In this document: positions 24,718 through 34,278 of the stretch, piece by piece
Position numbering within the stretch: position 1 is the stretch's first letter
How the letters are laid out: every line of letters starts with the position of its first letter
Source of the DNA: Bacteroidia bacterium
GTDB taxonomy: Bacteria > Bacteroidota > Bacteroidia > B-17B0 > Aurantibacillaceae
Length of the DNA stretch: 58,340 bases
NCBI GenBank assembly: GCA_026415195.1
Contig: JAOAHO010000013.1
Location: 1 to 58,340 of the forward strand
Direction of reading: 5' to 3'
Made by a program: the position numbers and the translations under genes
The notes under the pieces: model-generated
What the model was told of the DNA's origin: nothing
Seen by the model: only the letters and a program-made list of their open reading frames with translations
Databases searched by the model: none

Positions 24718-25842
24718 CTAAGATAAAAACTGAATTATCTTCTCTATGATATATTCAACTTCCTCAGGCTTCATGGGATAGAAAAGGGGAATAATAATAC
24801 TGTTTTGAGATAATTCTTCAGAGGCAGGCAATTTTAAATCAGGATAGTGTTGAAGATAGGCAGTTGATTTATGTGCCAGCATCACCCCTCTGCGTGTGGC
24901 AATGCCTGCTTCAAAAAGCTTTTGCATAAGTTCATCTCTGGAACATTTTGCCTGTGGTTTAAGAAAAACAGAAAAACTTTGATAATTCGAAAAAGTGTTT
25001 TCTTTTTCAACAGGAAGACGAATATGCTTCAAATGATTCAATGCTTCTATGTATCGGAAAGCTATCTTACGTCTTTCTTTTATAATAAAGTCGAGTTTTT
25101 CCAGTTGACGAATGCCAACGGCAGCCTGTATATCGGTTAAACGATAATTGTATCCAATTAAAACATGATCTTCAAATATCAATTTATTGGCTGTATGCCT
25201 TACCCTGTCGTTTACGGACATTCCGTGCTGACGCAGCAGGCGAAGTTTTTCATTGTACTCCGGATTGGAGGTGGTGATCATCCCTCCATCTCCCGTACTT
25301 ATTACCTTGCGGGGATGAAAAGAAAAACATACCAGGTCGGAATGACTCCCGATTTTTTTTCCTTTATACATAGAACCCACTGCACATGCCGCGTCTTCAA
25401 TTAAAATCAACTTATGCTTGTCGCAGATTTCCCTGAACGCATCAATATCGGCCGGGAAGCCCAGCTGATGTACCAATAATATCGCTTTTGTTTTTGGCGT
25501 GATAAGCTTTTTTACATGTTCCGGATCTAGGTTATAATCATCCCGAACTTCGGCAAATACGGGAGTTGCACCAGCATGGACAATGGAATTGGCTGTTGCT
25601 ATATAGCTCATGGAAGGACATATTACCTCATCACCCGGCTTTATTCCTGCAACTAATAATGAGAGATGAAGAGCAGTAGTACAATTTGATACCGCCACTG
25701 CATATTTGGCACCCACATAGTTTGCAAATTTTTCTTCAAATTCCTGAACTTTCGGGCCCTGCGTGATCCATCCGGTTAAAATCGTATCATGAGCAGCCCT
25801 GGCATCTTCCTCATCAAGAAAGGGTTTGGCAATGGGAATCAT
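24718..25842 (-). CDS. DegT/DnrJ/EryC1/StrS-family sugar aminotransferase
   Basis: This 374-residue PLP enzyme transfers an amino group from glutamate to a keto-sugar nucleotide. The Schiff-base Lys179 is in FSFHPRKVISTGDGG, the pyridine-N-binding Asp150 in ILIEDAACAVGS, and the family start IPIAKPFLDEEDARAA and the W-I-TQGPKV motif are typical of 4-aminotransferases such as PglE/PerA. The substrate is not certain. It is followed by hisH2-hisF2 and preceded (3 nt) by an epimerase/dehydratase. It is one of three DegT proteins in the locus and is clearly distinct from PseC. Confidence 0.88.
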   Translation of the reverse strand: MIPIAKPFLDEEDARAAHDTILTGWITQGPKVQEFEEKFANYVGAKYAVAVSNCTTALHLSLLVAGIKPGDEVICPSMSYIATANSIVHAGATPVFAEVRDDYNLDPEHVKKLITPKTKAILLVHQLGFPADIDAFREICDKHKLILIEDAACAVGSMYKGKKIGSHSDLVCFSFHPRKVISTGDGGMITTSNPEYNEKLRLLRQHGMSVNDRVRHTANKLIFEDHVLIGYNYRLTDIQAAVGIRQLEKLDFIIKERRKIAFRYIEALNHLKHIRLPVEKENTFSNYQSFSVFLKPQAKCSRDELMQKLFEAGIATRRGVMLAHKSTAYLQHYPDLKLPASEELSQNSIIIPLFYPMKPEEVEYIIEKIIQFLS

Positions 25843-25845
25843 AGT

Positions 25846-26838
25846 TCAACTTTTTGACCAGTTTTTTACCGTAATTTCTTCCAACAGATTCTTTTTATTC
25901 ATTAATGATTCATAATAAGAAATTGTTTGCAATAAACCCTCTTCAAAAGATGTGGTTGAAAGCGGATTTATGATTTTAGAAATTTTTGCGTTATCTACCC
26001 ATAATCTGGGTACATCGGCCGGACGGCTTTCTATGTATCTGGGGGGAATGTTTTTTTTCATTAGGCGGGTAATGGTATTTACAACTTCTTTAATGGTAAT
26101 TTCTTCTCCGGTTCCAAGATTGAATATTTCTCCGGAATAGCCAGAGATATCAAGCCATTGTGCCAGAATTCGTGCCGTGTCTTTCACATAGAAAAAATCT
26201 CTGGTTACTGAACCATCCCCAAAAATTACGGGCGGATGGTTATAAAGTAAATGTACAATAGAGCGGGGGATAAGCTCTCCGGCATCTCCTTCATAATGTG
26301 CGCGCGGGCCGTAGTTATTGAATATTCTGAAAATAACCACATCAAGACCATAACATTTGTGATAAGAATAGGTATAATTTTCTCCGGCTAATTTACTGGA
26401 ACCATAAATAGTTTTGGGTAACGGGGCAGCATTTTCGTGGATTGGGAAAACACTAACATCGCCATATACTTCTGATGTAGAGATATAAATAAATTTTTTT
26501 ATCTGAAACCGTCGAGCGGCTTCCAGCATGTTCAATGTCCCTTCAGCATTAACTTTATGATTTTCGAAAGGACTATGAAGCGAATGTCTAACTCCTAAGC
26601 AGGCCAGATGATAAATAACATCAATGCCATGTTGTTCGACAATATCGTAACATGCTCCGGCATTAAGAATATCTTCTTTAATGAAATGAAATTTATCGGA
26701 TTTAAATGCATATTCCAGATTCTCGAGTTTCCCGTTCCTAAGATTATCCATTACCACCACCCGGTGCCCTTTGTCGAGCAGTTCATCAGTTAAGTGCGAA
26801 CCTATAAATCCTGCTCCTCCGGTTATAAGAATTTTCAT
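25846..26838 (-). CDS. NAD-dependent nucleotide-sugar epimerase/dehydratase (SDR)
   Basis: This is a 330-residue extended SDR. NAD-binding GGAGFIG is at 7-13, the catalytic set Ser/Thr near 121-122 with Tyr145-x3-Lys149 (YGSSK), and the IFRIFNNYGPRA substrate loop. Similar proteins are UDP-glucose/UDP-glucuronate 4-epimerases or decarboxylases and dTDP-sugar dehydratases; I cannot tell which from motifs alone. The stop overlaps nothing, and the gene starts within the 4-nt overlap with the upstream glycosyltransferase, so they are co-translated. Confidence 0.87.
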   Translation of the reverse strand: MKILITGGAGFIGSHLTDELLDKGHRVVVMDNLRNGKLENLEYAFKSDKFHFIKEDILNAGACYDIVEQHGIDVIYHLACLGVRHSLHSPFENHKVNAEGTLNMLEAARRFQIKKFIYISTSEVYGDVSVFPIHENAAPLPKTIYGSSKLAGENYTYSYHKCYGLDVVIFRIFNNYGPRAHYEGDAGELIPRSIVHLLYNHPPVIFGDGSVTRDFFYVKDTARILAQWLDISGYSGEIFNLGTGEEITIKEVVNTITRLMKKNIPPRYIESRPADVPRLWVDNAKISKIINPLSTTSFEEGLLQTISYYESLMNKKNLLEEITVKNWSKS

Positions 26839-27773
26839 TGTTCATTAATGTTTAATTCAATTACTTCATCAATGATGAAAGGCGGACGCCTTCTTGATAC
26901 ATCTAATGTTCTCCAAAGATATTCAGCAATAATTCCCAACGATATATTGGTTATTCCGAATCCTAACAAAAGAATAATAACTATGGTAGATAAACCGTGT
27001 GCAATTTTTCCTCCCATCAGTTTATAGAAAAAAATAAAGATACTGTACAAAAAGCCCATGACGGAAAAAATAATACCTGCAACAGTTACCAATCGTATGG
27101 GTAAGTACGAATAAGCCACAAAAGAATCAATAACGAGCTTGAATTTTTTTGATAAATTCCATTTAGATTTTCCTAACGTACGCTTTCTTTTGTCATACAA
27201 TACATATCCCTGACGGAAACCCAAACTTAAAAGATGTAAAAAGATGGAGGAGTTCCCCTCGATATTTTTTATTAATTCATTTCTGACTTTCCTGGTAAAC
27301 ATTGCAACATCAAAACCATTAGAGGGAAAATTTTTGACGGCATACCTTTTCATAAGCCAGGCGTATAGCCGCGAAAAAAAACGGGAATTATCGGTATCGA
27401 CCGATTTTCTTTGGGCCCATACAATTTCATATCCTTCCAGAATTTTTTCATAGAGCATTGAAATTAGTTCAACCGGATCTTGTAAATCGGCGTACAAGAA
27501 TACCACATAATCACCTTCGGTCTTTGTCAATCCGGCATAAAGTGCATTAATTGAACCAAAATTCCTGGAAAGCTTAACAATTTTCGCTTTATAGTTTTTG
27601 TAAGGTTGTTGTTTTAATACATCAACTGAATTATCATAAGACCCATCATCTACAAATATCACCTCAGCCTCCGCCGATTTATATGAACTAAAAAAAACAT
27701 CCAATGTCCGGCAAAGCTGAGGTATGTTTTCTTCTTCATTTAGAAATGGTATGATGACTGAAATTTTCTTCAT
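26835..27773 (-). CDS. Polyprenyl-phosphate-type family 2 glycosyltransferase
   Basis: This 312-residue protein has an N-terminal GT2 domain (MKKISVIIPFLNEEENIPQL; acidic motifs FVDDGSYD and YADLQDP) and two C-terminal membrane helices (about 230-258 and 266-292). This DPM1/GtrB architecture transfers a sugar from a nucleotide donor to undecaprenyl phosphate on the cytoplasmic face. The product would feed an outer-face transferase; the multi-pass GT39-like protein at 32762-34225 is a natural candidate acceptor of such a donor. Overlaps with both neighbours are 4 nt. Confidence 0.88.
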   Translation of the reverse strand: MKKISVIIPFLNEEENIPQLCRTLDVFFSSYKSAEAEVIFVDDGSYDNSVDVLKQQPYKNYKAKIVKLSRNFGSINALYAGLTKTEGDYVVFLYADLQDPVELISMLYEKILEGYEIVWAQRKSVDTDNSRFFSRLYAWLMKRYAVKNFPSNGFDVAMFTRKVRNELIKNIEGNSSIFLHLLSLGFRQGYVLYDKRKRTLGKSKWNLSKKFKLVIDSFVAYSYLPIRLVTVAGIIFSVMGFLYSIFIFFYKLMGGKIAHGLSTIVIILLLGFGITNISLGIIAEYLWRTLDVSRRRPPFIIDEVIELNINEQ

Positions 27774-28717
27774 GTTCTTTTTATTGCCCGGATACTGAAA
27801 TTGGCTTCATTAGAATTGATATGTTCAATCTGCATGTCATTTTCAAAAAACCAGTTGCAAACTTCATCCAACACATAAGTATTACAATGTGGATAACTGT
27901 ACCAGTCAAGATTATATTCAGCATTTTTATCCATGGTAAAAGAAGGATTATAAAAACACTTAAAAACAGCATAATAAAAGAAACGCTGTAAGGAAATTTT
28001 TTTTCCGGCCAAGGTTCCAAACTCAATAAAGTTCTCAGGAATTTCTACCTCCACATTACAATCATGAAGAATCTTGCCTATTTCTGAAAATTTATAGGAA
28101 ATATCGAGTATTCTTTCCGGAGGAAGTTTGGATATATTATCACGTATAATTTTATCCATTTTCTGACGGATAAACGATTTTCGGTTAAACAAACATAAAA
28201 TAATTTTTCCGCCGGGTTTCAATGCACGGCAAAGAGAATTAAAAATTCCGTGGGCATCCGGAGCATTCGAAATGGCCTGTTCAATGGATATAAAATCAAG
28301 CGTATTATTTTTAAACGGATGAATGGCTGCATCTGCTTTAATTACGGTTACGCGTGGTTCATTTTTATACTTTTCATTTAAATAATAAACCGAGTTGCTG
28401 ATTTCCAGAGCAAAAATATGTGCCCTGGAATGATTCAGATACCAATCCACACATTTACCCTCGCCTGCACCAATTTCGAGTATGGTTTCGAAAGGACTAA
28501 GAAATTCTTCAAATTCCCGTATATCTTTAAAACCATATCTGAACAAATAATCTTCAAAAACATATTGAACAAAGTTGGCATCGGTTTCAAGGCGGGCTGA
28601 TTTTTCCCAACGGAAACTCATAGCATTGGCGGATTCAGTATCGTACCCGTCTTTGAAGGAATAATCCAGAAACTTTTCGGATATTTTTTTTACGTCTTCT
28701 TTGAACAAAGAATTCAT
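27770..28717 (-). CDS. Class I SAM-dependent methyltransferase
   Basis: This 315-residue protein has SAM motif I ILEIGAGEGKCVDWYLN, a following acidic residue in FALEIS, LDFISIEQAISNAPD after motif II, and LKPGGKIILCLFNRKSF as motif III. The first 75 residues form a helical lead domain. The substrate is not evident; the operon position between sugar transferases suggests O- or N-methylation of a glycan residue. It overlaps the adjacent genes by 4 nt on each side. Confidence 0.82.
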   Translation of the reverse strand: MNSLFKEDVKKISEKFLDYSFKDGYDTESANAMSFRWEKSARLETDANFVQYVFEDYLFRYGFKDIREFEEFLSPFETILEIGAGEGKCVDWYLNHSRAHIFALEISNSVYYLNEKYKNEPRVTVIKADAAIHPFKNNTLDFISIEQAISNAPDAHGIFNSLCRALKPGGKIILCLFNRKSFIRQKMDKIIRDNISKLPPERILDISYKFSEIGKILHDCNVEVEIPENFIEFGTLAGKKISLQRFFYYAVFKCFYNPSFTMDKNAEYNLDWYSYPHCNTYVLDEVCNWFFENDMQIEHINSNEANFSIRAIKRT

Positions 28718-29748
28718 ATTTTTTTGATGCTGTAAATAATCAATCCCCCGTGATTCTTAAAGCCCAAATTACAAAATATCCTGTCATAGCGTTGAAGATA
28801 ATTTTGGGCATGAGTAAAATCCTTAATCTTGTTAACTTTTACAGGCGATACGAATACAGTGGTGTAATAATTTATTTCTGTACCAGGAAATAAACGGAAA
28901 AGAATTTTCTTGTCGAATAAAGGTATTTTTCCAGTAATGTTTTTTTTCCATTTTTTCGTGAAATATGTAATTAAATCGAAAGCCAATCTAAATATCGATT
29001 TATTATTTTCCATTCCCAGATATAAGCCTCCTTTTTTTAGAATTCTCAAGATTTCCCTTGATGTTATTTCTGGAAACGGCAACTGTGACATTACACCACT
29101 GGTTATAACGGCGTCAAAAATTTCATCCCCGAAAGGCAGATACGTCGCATCTCCCACAAAAAATAAACGACGTTCATGAAATTCTGTTTTTTTGCTTCTC
29201 TCTATACAATTTTTGACCGACAATGGTGAAATATCAATTCCCACAAGCTTTCTGTTGCGTGTGTCTATTTGCATGGAGCTCCTTCCATTTCCACAACCTA
29301 AATCCAAAATCAATGAATTATCAGATGAAATGTTTGCGTTCCATTCTTTGAAAACCCGGGCATCTATGACCTTCCAGAACATGAAATTCTCAAAATCATT
29401 GTAGTTTAGGTTGTTATCTGTCTGAAAATCATCGTAAAATTTCTGTTGTTCATTTTGATTTCCCAATAAATAGTTCGTAATGGGTACTGTTCTTTCCAAT
29501 TTCAAACTATTTAGCAGGTCATTAAATTTCTGCGTAAAGGAATGAAAGGTGGTATCGGGTATCAATGAGTGAGGAAGCAAATACAGAATTTCATCTATAA
29601 CAGGGAACCATTGATGCGATGTTTTTCCAATCAATATTCCGTTCTTGACAAATAGTTCCTCCGTTTCATCAAAACAGACAAGATCAAATTTTTCGTGTTT
29701 TGTTTCAGAAAAAGGATTAATCAGATACTGAATAAAATGACGATTCAC
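28714..29748 (-). CDS. Class I SAM-dependent methyltransferase with Trm112-like N-terminus
   Basis: This is a 344-residue protein starting at GTG; no ATG lies nearby in frame. Residues 1-60 resemble a degenerate Trm112-like mini-domain (FDLVCFDETEELFVKNGILIGKTSHQWFPVIDEI) without zinc cysteines. Motif I is LILDLGCGNGRSSMQ, followed by LVGIDISPLSVKNC, the DAVITSGVMSQLP loop and ILKKGGLYLGME. It is the second of two consecutive methyltransferases, with 4-nt overlap downstream. The substrate is unknown. Confidence 0.8.
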   Translation of the reverse strand: MNRHFIQYLINPFSETKHEKFDLVCFDETEELFVKNGILIGKTSHQWFPVIDEILYLLPHSLIPDTTFHSFTQKFNDLLNSLKLERTVPITNYLLGNQNEQQKFYDDFQTDNNLNYNDFENFMFWKVIDARVFKEWNANISSDNSLILDLGCGNGRSSMQIDTRNRKLVGIDISPLSVKNCIERSKKTEFHERRLFFVGDATYLPFGDEIFDAVITSGVMSQLPFPEITSREILRILKKGGLYLGMENNKSIFRLAFDLITYFTKKWKKNITGKIPLFDKKILFRLFPGTEINYYTTVFVSPVKVNKIKDFTHAQNYLQRYDRIFCNLGFKNHGGLIIYSIKKI

Positions 29749-29751
29749 CGG

Positions 29752-30852
29752 CTAGCGGAATTGATTAATTACAGAAATTACATGATTTATTTCTGACTCT
29801 TCAAGTTCAGGATACATGGGTAGTGATATACATTCTGCTGATAGTTTTTCTGCATTCGGACAACTTCCCGATTTATAACCCAAATGTGAATATGCCTTCT
29901 GCAAATGACAGGGCACCGGGTAATGAAAAGCGGGTTGGATGTTGTTTTGAGTGAGGTGTTCAATAAATTTTTCTTTTTTTTCGCACATCACCACAAACAA
30001 GTGAAATACTGATTTTAATTGAGCGGGTTGTTTTTGCATTTTTATTAGCAGGTTTTTAATTTCATCAAAATAACGTTGTGCAATCTTTCTTCTTTTTTCG
30101 TTCCATGAGTCAAGGTATTTAAGCTTGATTTTCAAGGATGCCGCTTCCAGTCCTCCCATGCGCATATTAAAACCAATGATGTCATGATAGTATCGGGTAA
30201 GAGAACCATGATTACGAAGTTGTTGAATTTTTTTTGCAAATTTTTCATCATTTGTAACTACCGCTCCGCCTTCTCCGCATGCGCCCAGATTTTTGCCCGG
30301 ATAAAAACTGAAACAAGCCAGATTACCAAAAGTACCCACCTTTTTCCCTTTGTATTCTGCACCATGAGCCTGAGCGGCATCTTCGATCAGATAAAGATTG
30401 TGTTTATTACAGATTTCGATTACTTCATCAATTTCAAAGGGCTGACCGTATAAATGAACACCTATAACCGCTTTTGTTCTGGATGTGATTTTTCTTTTGA
30501 CATCACGAGGGTCGATTTGCCAGGTGTCGGGAAGACAATCCACGAAAACAGGAGTAGCGCCAGCATGCGTAACTCCCCATGCAGTAGCAATAAAAGTATT
30601 GGCCGGTACTATTACTTCATCTCCGGGACCTATACCTAATGTCATTACGGCCAATTGTAGGGCGGATGTACCGTTATTGACACAGATAACATGTTTTGCA
30701 CCAAGGTAAGAGGCAAAAAGATGTTCGAATTCCTCAACAAATGTGCCTCCTGAAAAAGCTGTATTAGTATAGACCTTTTCAAATTCAGAGAATATTTCGT
30801 TCTTTATTTGGGCATGTTGTCTTTTTAAATCAAGACAGGGTATGATATTCAT
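29752..30852 (-). CDS. DegT-family sugar aminotransferase (WlbC/WbpE-like)
   Basis: This is a 366-residue PLP enzyme. The Schiff-base Lys187 is in FSFYPGKNLGACGEGG and Asp158 in LIEDAAQAHGA. The N-terminus PCLDLKRQHAQIKNEI and the FYPGKNLGA motif are the style of 3-aminotransferases such as WbpE/WlbC and QdtB. Immediately upstream are a left-handed beta-helix acetyltransferase and a Gfo/Idh oxidoreductase, the three activities that oxidise, aminate and acetylate C3 of a nucleotide sugar. By analogy the product may be a 3-acetamido sugar; a WbpA-type 6-dehydrogenase is not in the window. Confidence 0.87.
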   Translation of the reverse strand: MNIIPCLDLKRQHAQIKNEIFSEFEKVYTNTAFSGGTFVEEFEHLFASYLGAKHVICVNNGTSALQLAVMTLGIGPGDEVIVPANTFIATAWGVTHAGATPVFVDCLPDTWQIDPRDVKRKITSRTKAVIGVHLYGQPFEIDEVIEICNKHNLYLIEDAAQAHGAEYKGKKVGTFGNLACFSFYPGKNLGACGEGGAVVTNDEKFAKKIQQLRNHGSLTRYYHDIIGFNMRMGGLEAASLKIKLKYLDSWNEKRRKIAQRYFDEIKNLLIKMQKQPAQLKSVFHLFVVMCEKKEKFIEHLTQNNIQPAFHYPVPCHLQKAYSHLGYKSGSCPNAEKLSAECISLPMYPELEESEINHVISVINQFR

Positions 30853-30857
30853 AAAAA

Positions 30858-31355
30858 TTATTTTTTAAAGTATTTTAAAATCTTTGCTGGATTACCGGCC
30901 ACTACGGCATTATCCGGAACATCTTTTGTAACAACAGAACCTGCTCCTACCAAGGCGTTTTCGCCAATAGTAATACCACATAAAATGGTGGCATTGCTCC
31001 CGATAGAAGCTCCCTTTTTTACCCGGGTTTGAATCACTTGCCAATCGGAGTCGGTCTGCATGGAGCCATCCGGATTAGTAGCGCGTGGATATAAGTCGTT
31101 TATAAACATTACGCCATGACCAATAAAACAATTATCTTCTATTGTAACTCCTTCGCAAATAAATGTGTGGCTGGATATTTTACAATTTTTTCCTATGCTT
31201 GCTCCTTTCTGAATTTCAACGAAGGCTCCCACTTTGGTACCGTCATCAATGGAACAACCATAAGCATTTACAAATTGATAGATTTTTACATTTTCTCCTA
31301 ATTCGACGTTAACCAGGAGTCTTCGCGGTTCGTCGATATTTACTATTTTTTTCAT
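30858..31355 (-). CDS. Left-handed beta-helix sugar N-acetyltransferase (WlbB/WbpD-like)
   Basis: This 165-residue protein is counted from the ATG at 31355, chosen because it lies 4 nt after the preceding stop; a longer frame would run into the upstream gene. The hexapeptide-repeat pattern runs throughout ([34 protein letters not shown]), followed by [47 protein letters not shown]. The insert [10 protein letters not shown] with the following Asp/Gly-rich loop is typical of WlbB/WbpD 3-N-acetyltransferases. The active-site His is probably that of ISSHTF or IGHGVMF. It acts in the cytoplasm on a UDP- or dTDP-3-amino sugar made by the flanking aminotransferase. Confidence 0.87.
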   Translation of the reverse strand: MKKIVNIDEPRRLLVNVELGENVKIYQFVNAYGCSIDDGTKVGAFVEIQKGASIGKNCKISSHTFICEGVTIEDNCFIGHGVMFINDLYPRATNPDGSMQTDSDWQVIQTRVKKGASIGSNATILCGITIGENALVGAGSVVTKDVPDNAVVAGNPAKILKYFKK

Positions 31356-31359
31356 CTTA

Positions 31360-32373
31360 TTAAAGATTAATTTCTTTTCCTCTGTTTTTAAGCGATTGTC
31401 CGGCAGCTTCCAGTATCTTAACAACTTCCAGTCCTAAATACATGTCCGATTCCGGTTGCTTGCCTTTAATAATGGCATTGATAAAATCCTTTGCCATATT
31501 GCTTAATGCTTCATTATTTTCAACTTTGGGTATATAGATATCACCAGCACGATAATCTACAAGGATTTTTTTTCGTTCATCATCGGTGTTATAGGTATAA
31601 CCTGTATCGTAAATTTTTATTTTTTCCGTAGGTTCAAGATCATTAAAAAGCAACATTTTTTTATCGCCTCCAATCAGGATAAAACGAAGCTTAACGGGAG
31701 AGGTCCAGGAGCAGTTGAAATGAGCAATAAAACCGGAAGAATAATTCAACGTCATGTAGGCGATATTTTCTATTCCGTTGCCCGTGTGAGAAATCCCCGT
31801 TGCATTGACGCTAAAAGGTTTTTCTTTAAAAATATGTAAAAGTATGGAGATATCATGCGGAGCCAGATCCCATAAAACGTTTATATCCGGCTGAAACAAA
31901 CCAAGGTTAATACGCGTTGAATCAAAATATTTAAGCGTTCCCAATGTGTTATTGTTTATCAGTTCATGAATCTTACCTACCGATCCTGTGTAGATGTATG
32001 TATGATCTATCATTAATACGCTTTTATTTGCGATGGCCGCTTCTATCAAAATTTCAGCTTCCTTAACAGATGAAACCATTGGTTTTTCAATCAAGACATG
32101 TTTTTTATTTTTAAGAGCATTCAATGCAAATTCGAAATGCGTGGAAACCGGAGTGGCTATTACGAAAGCATCAATATTTTGGTTTTGGATGACAGAATAC
32201 ACATCGGTTGAAATTTGAATGTCAGGGTAAAGATTTTTGGCTATCTCTAAACGTTCTTTTCTGTTATCAATAACACATTCCACTTTACAATTATCTAAAT
32301 TTCTAAAATTTCTGACGAGATTAGGGCCCCAATAACCGTATCCTAAAACCGCTATTTTTATACAAGATTTCAT
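31360..32373 (-). CDS. Gfo/Idh/MocA-family nucleotide-sugar oxidoreductase (WlbA/WbpB-like)
   Basis: This 337-residue NAD-dependent protein has Rossmann motif [14 protein letters not shown] at residues 9-22, EKP at 96-98 ([11 protein letters not shown], with the catalytic Lys) and [14 protein letters not shown] with a catalytic-type His. The set resembles WlbA/WbpB, which oxidise C3 of UDP-GlcNAcA so that an aminotransferase can act. It is the first gene of the downstream minus-strand block, preceded by a 385-nt AT-rich non-coding region, so transcription of this block must start there or come from far upstream through the inverted gene. Confidence 0.86.
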   Translation of the reverse strand: MKSCIKIAVLGYGYWGPNLVRNFRNLDNCKVECVIDNRKERLEIAKNLYPDIQISTDVYSVIQNQNIDAFVIATPVSTHFEFALNALKNKKHVLIEKPMVSSVKEAEILIEAAIANKSVLMIDHTYIYTGSVGKIHELINNNTLGTLKYFDSTRINLGLFQPDINVLWDLAPHDISILLHIFKEKPFSVNATGISHTGNGIENIAYMTLNYSSGFIAHFNCSWTSPVKLRFILIGGDKKMLLFNDLEPTEKIKIYDTGYTYNTDDERKKILVDYRAGDIYIPKVENNEALSNMAKDFINAIIKGKQPESDMYLGLEVVKILEAAGQSLKNRGKEINL

Positions 32374-32761
32374 TATATTTTTATAAAATCACTGAAATAT
32401 GCTTTGAAAATTCAAACAATAATACAAAAATTTACGAATCATACCATTGTAATATAACATAATTAAAAAATTTTAATCAACTATGAATAAAATTATTTTG
32501 TTTGGAATCTCTCACTATTTTGACAATGTTATGGTATATTTTATATACGATATACATTACACTTTATTCCATTTTTAAGTTTCTATTTCAAACATACTGT
32601 TCTAAACAAAAATAAAGATCTCTAACACGGAGTCCAGGACACTTAGTTTGAATCAGGAATGGGCATATCAGGAAAATCAAATTTTACCCTTTTATCATTA
32701 CAATTAAAAAATGTTTTATAATTTAACACTTGCATAATTTGAATGTAATAATGTTATTTTG
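32374..32761. other. AT-rich intergenic region between divergent genes
   Basis: About 388 nt without a convincing gene lie between the minus-strand oxidoreductase and the plus-strand membrane protein. It is strongly AT-rich apart from a more GC-balanced patch near 32625-32685. An inverted repeat GTATAT-TTT-ATATAC lies at 32534-32548 with a further ATATAC copy at 32550-32555. Isolated -7-like boxes occur (for example TATGTTTG on the minus strand at 32596-32589), but none has a -33 partner at the right spacing. It must hold promoters for both flanking units; I cannot place them with confidence. Confidence 0.5.
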
Positions 32762-34225
32762 ATGATCCTGAAGGATTTTTTTTTAAAAAATTTTCTGATA
32801 ATTTCATTAGGCATAAAAATTTTTTATTTCATATACTTTTCAGTGATTCATAATAAATACAAAGGTGAACAAGATATAAATTCAATTTTTCATGTTTATT
32901 CAAAAGATTTTATAGACTACATTTTACCAATAGAATCGTTAGTGGACAGGGGAGAATATTCCTATATTTCCGGCGATAAAAAAATCTATGCATTGCGTCT
33001 TCCGGGTTTTGTTCCAATTTATGCTCCCCTCTATGCTTTGTTCGGCAGAAATACTGCATGCGTTATAATGGTTTTTATTAATTTCATCTCCGATATGTTA
33101 ATTGTTTATTTGATCTATTTAATTTGTAAGATGATCTTTAACTCCTTTAACCTAATAATTTTTGCATCATATATATCTGCCCTATCACCCTTTATTAGTT
33201 TTAATGTACATTATGTTACAACTGAGGTTTTTTCAACCTTTACCGTGATTTCTGGAATATATTTTTTATTGCGTTTTTATTCAGATAAAAATATTTATAA
33301 TGCTTTTTTTGCAGGTTTGTTTTTATGTTGGAGTTTTTTCCTAAGACCTGCAAATATTATATTCATTTTTACCAGCACCCTCTTTATTGCTTATGTTATT
33401 AGAAATAAAGATTTTTTTAAACAAATTTTTTACATTTCAATTTTTTTATCATCATTTTTAGTATTTGAATCATTATGGGTAATACGAAATTATTTCCAAA
33501 CAAATAAAATTATATGTATAAACACACACAAAGAAGATTTTCATCAGGAACTTATCACATTATATGATCTTGTCATTTCATTAGGAGGTGACATACAACC
33601 CTGGAACAAAAACAGTTTAGTTAATTGGTTTTTACCTCCTTCCGGTGCCACTACTGATGAAAACTTTCAACAATCCAATCCGTTTGAAAAATATCTGTTT
33701 ACGTCAAAATACAACCTGGATTCATTAATAGAATACAGAAAAATTTTTCGTTCATATTATACTGTTCAGAGTCCTGCCGAAAAAGATTCGGTATTACAAT
33801 TACTAAAACAAAAAACTAAAACCTACCTAAACGCCTTCAAAGAAGAAGTACCCTGGTATATTAAATTTTACCTAAAAACCAGGCTTACCCTTAAGTTTCT
33901 TTTTGTTAAACAAGTGTATCAATCGCCATTCATTAAATTGAATCTTTTTAATAAACTCAATAAACTTTATGCATTAATTATGGACTATTTAAATATTATT
34001 TCATTTATTCTTTTTTCACTGTTTGTATTAAAAAACATCTTTAATTCTTCGTACAATATTTGCTTGAAATATTTAATACTAACGTCGTGGTTATTTATAT
34101 TGTTTCATTCATTCGGAGTAGGATATATTGAACACCGTTATTTATGTAATATTTATCCTGTATTCTTCATTGCTTCCGGTTGGGCAAGTTCATTGATTTA
34201 TAATTTTTTTAAAAGGGGTTTATAG
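32762..34225 (+). CDS. Multi-pass membrane glycosyltransferase (GT39/PMT-like)
   Basis: This is a 487-residue integral membrane protein with roughly 9-11 hydrophobic segments. The start is the ATG at 32762, one codon after an in-frame TTG. After the first helix, an extracytoplasmic loop (SLVDRGEYSYISGDKKIYALRLPGFVPIYAPLYALFG) has the R-x-PG-x2-x2-Y-x-P-LYALFG pattern of GT39/ArnT-like lipid-sugar-dependent transferases. It would move a sugar from a polyprenyl carrier to an acceptor outside the membrane. It is the only plus-strand gene in 35 kb of glycan genes and is visibly more AT-rich than its neighbours, which suggests separate acquisition. It converges with the GT2 gene (53 nt). Confidence 0.75.
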   Translation: MILKDFFLKNFLIISLGIKIFYFIYFSVIHNKYKGEQDINSIFHVYSKDFIDYILPIESLVDRGEYSYISGDKKIYALRLPGFVPIYAPLYALFGRNTACVIMVFINFISDMLIVYLIYLICKMIFNSFNLIIFASYISALSPFISFNVHYVTTEVFSTFTVISGIYFLLRFYSDKNIYNAFFAGLFLCWSFFLRPANIIFIFTSTLFIAYVIRNKDFFKQIFYISIFLSSFLVFESLWVIRNYFQTNKIICINTHKEDFHQELITLYDLVISLGGDIQPWNKNSLVNWFLPPSGATTDENFQQSNPFEKYLFTSKYNLDSLIEYRKIFRSYYTVQSPAEKDSVLQLLKQKTKTYLNAFKEEVPWYIKFYLKTRLTLKFLFVKQVYQSPFIKLNLFNKLNKLYALIMDYLNIISFILFSLFVLKNIFNSSYNICLKYLILTSWLFILFHSFGVGYIEHRYLCNIYPVFFIASGWASSLIYNFFKRGL

Positions 34226-34278
34226 TTTTTTCAGCATAAACTCATATTACTAATTATGATCAACGTTAGAACAAAGAA

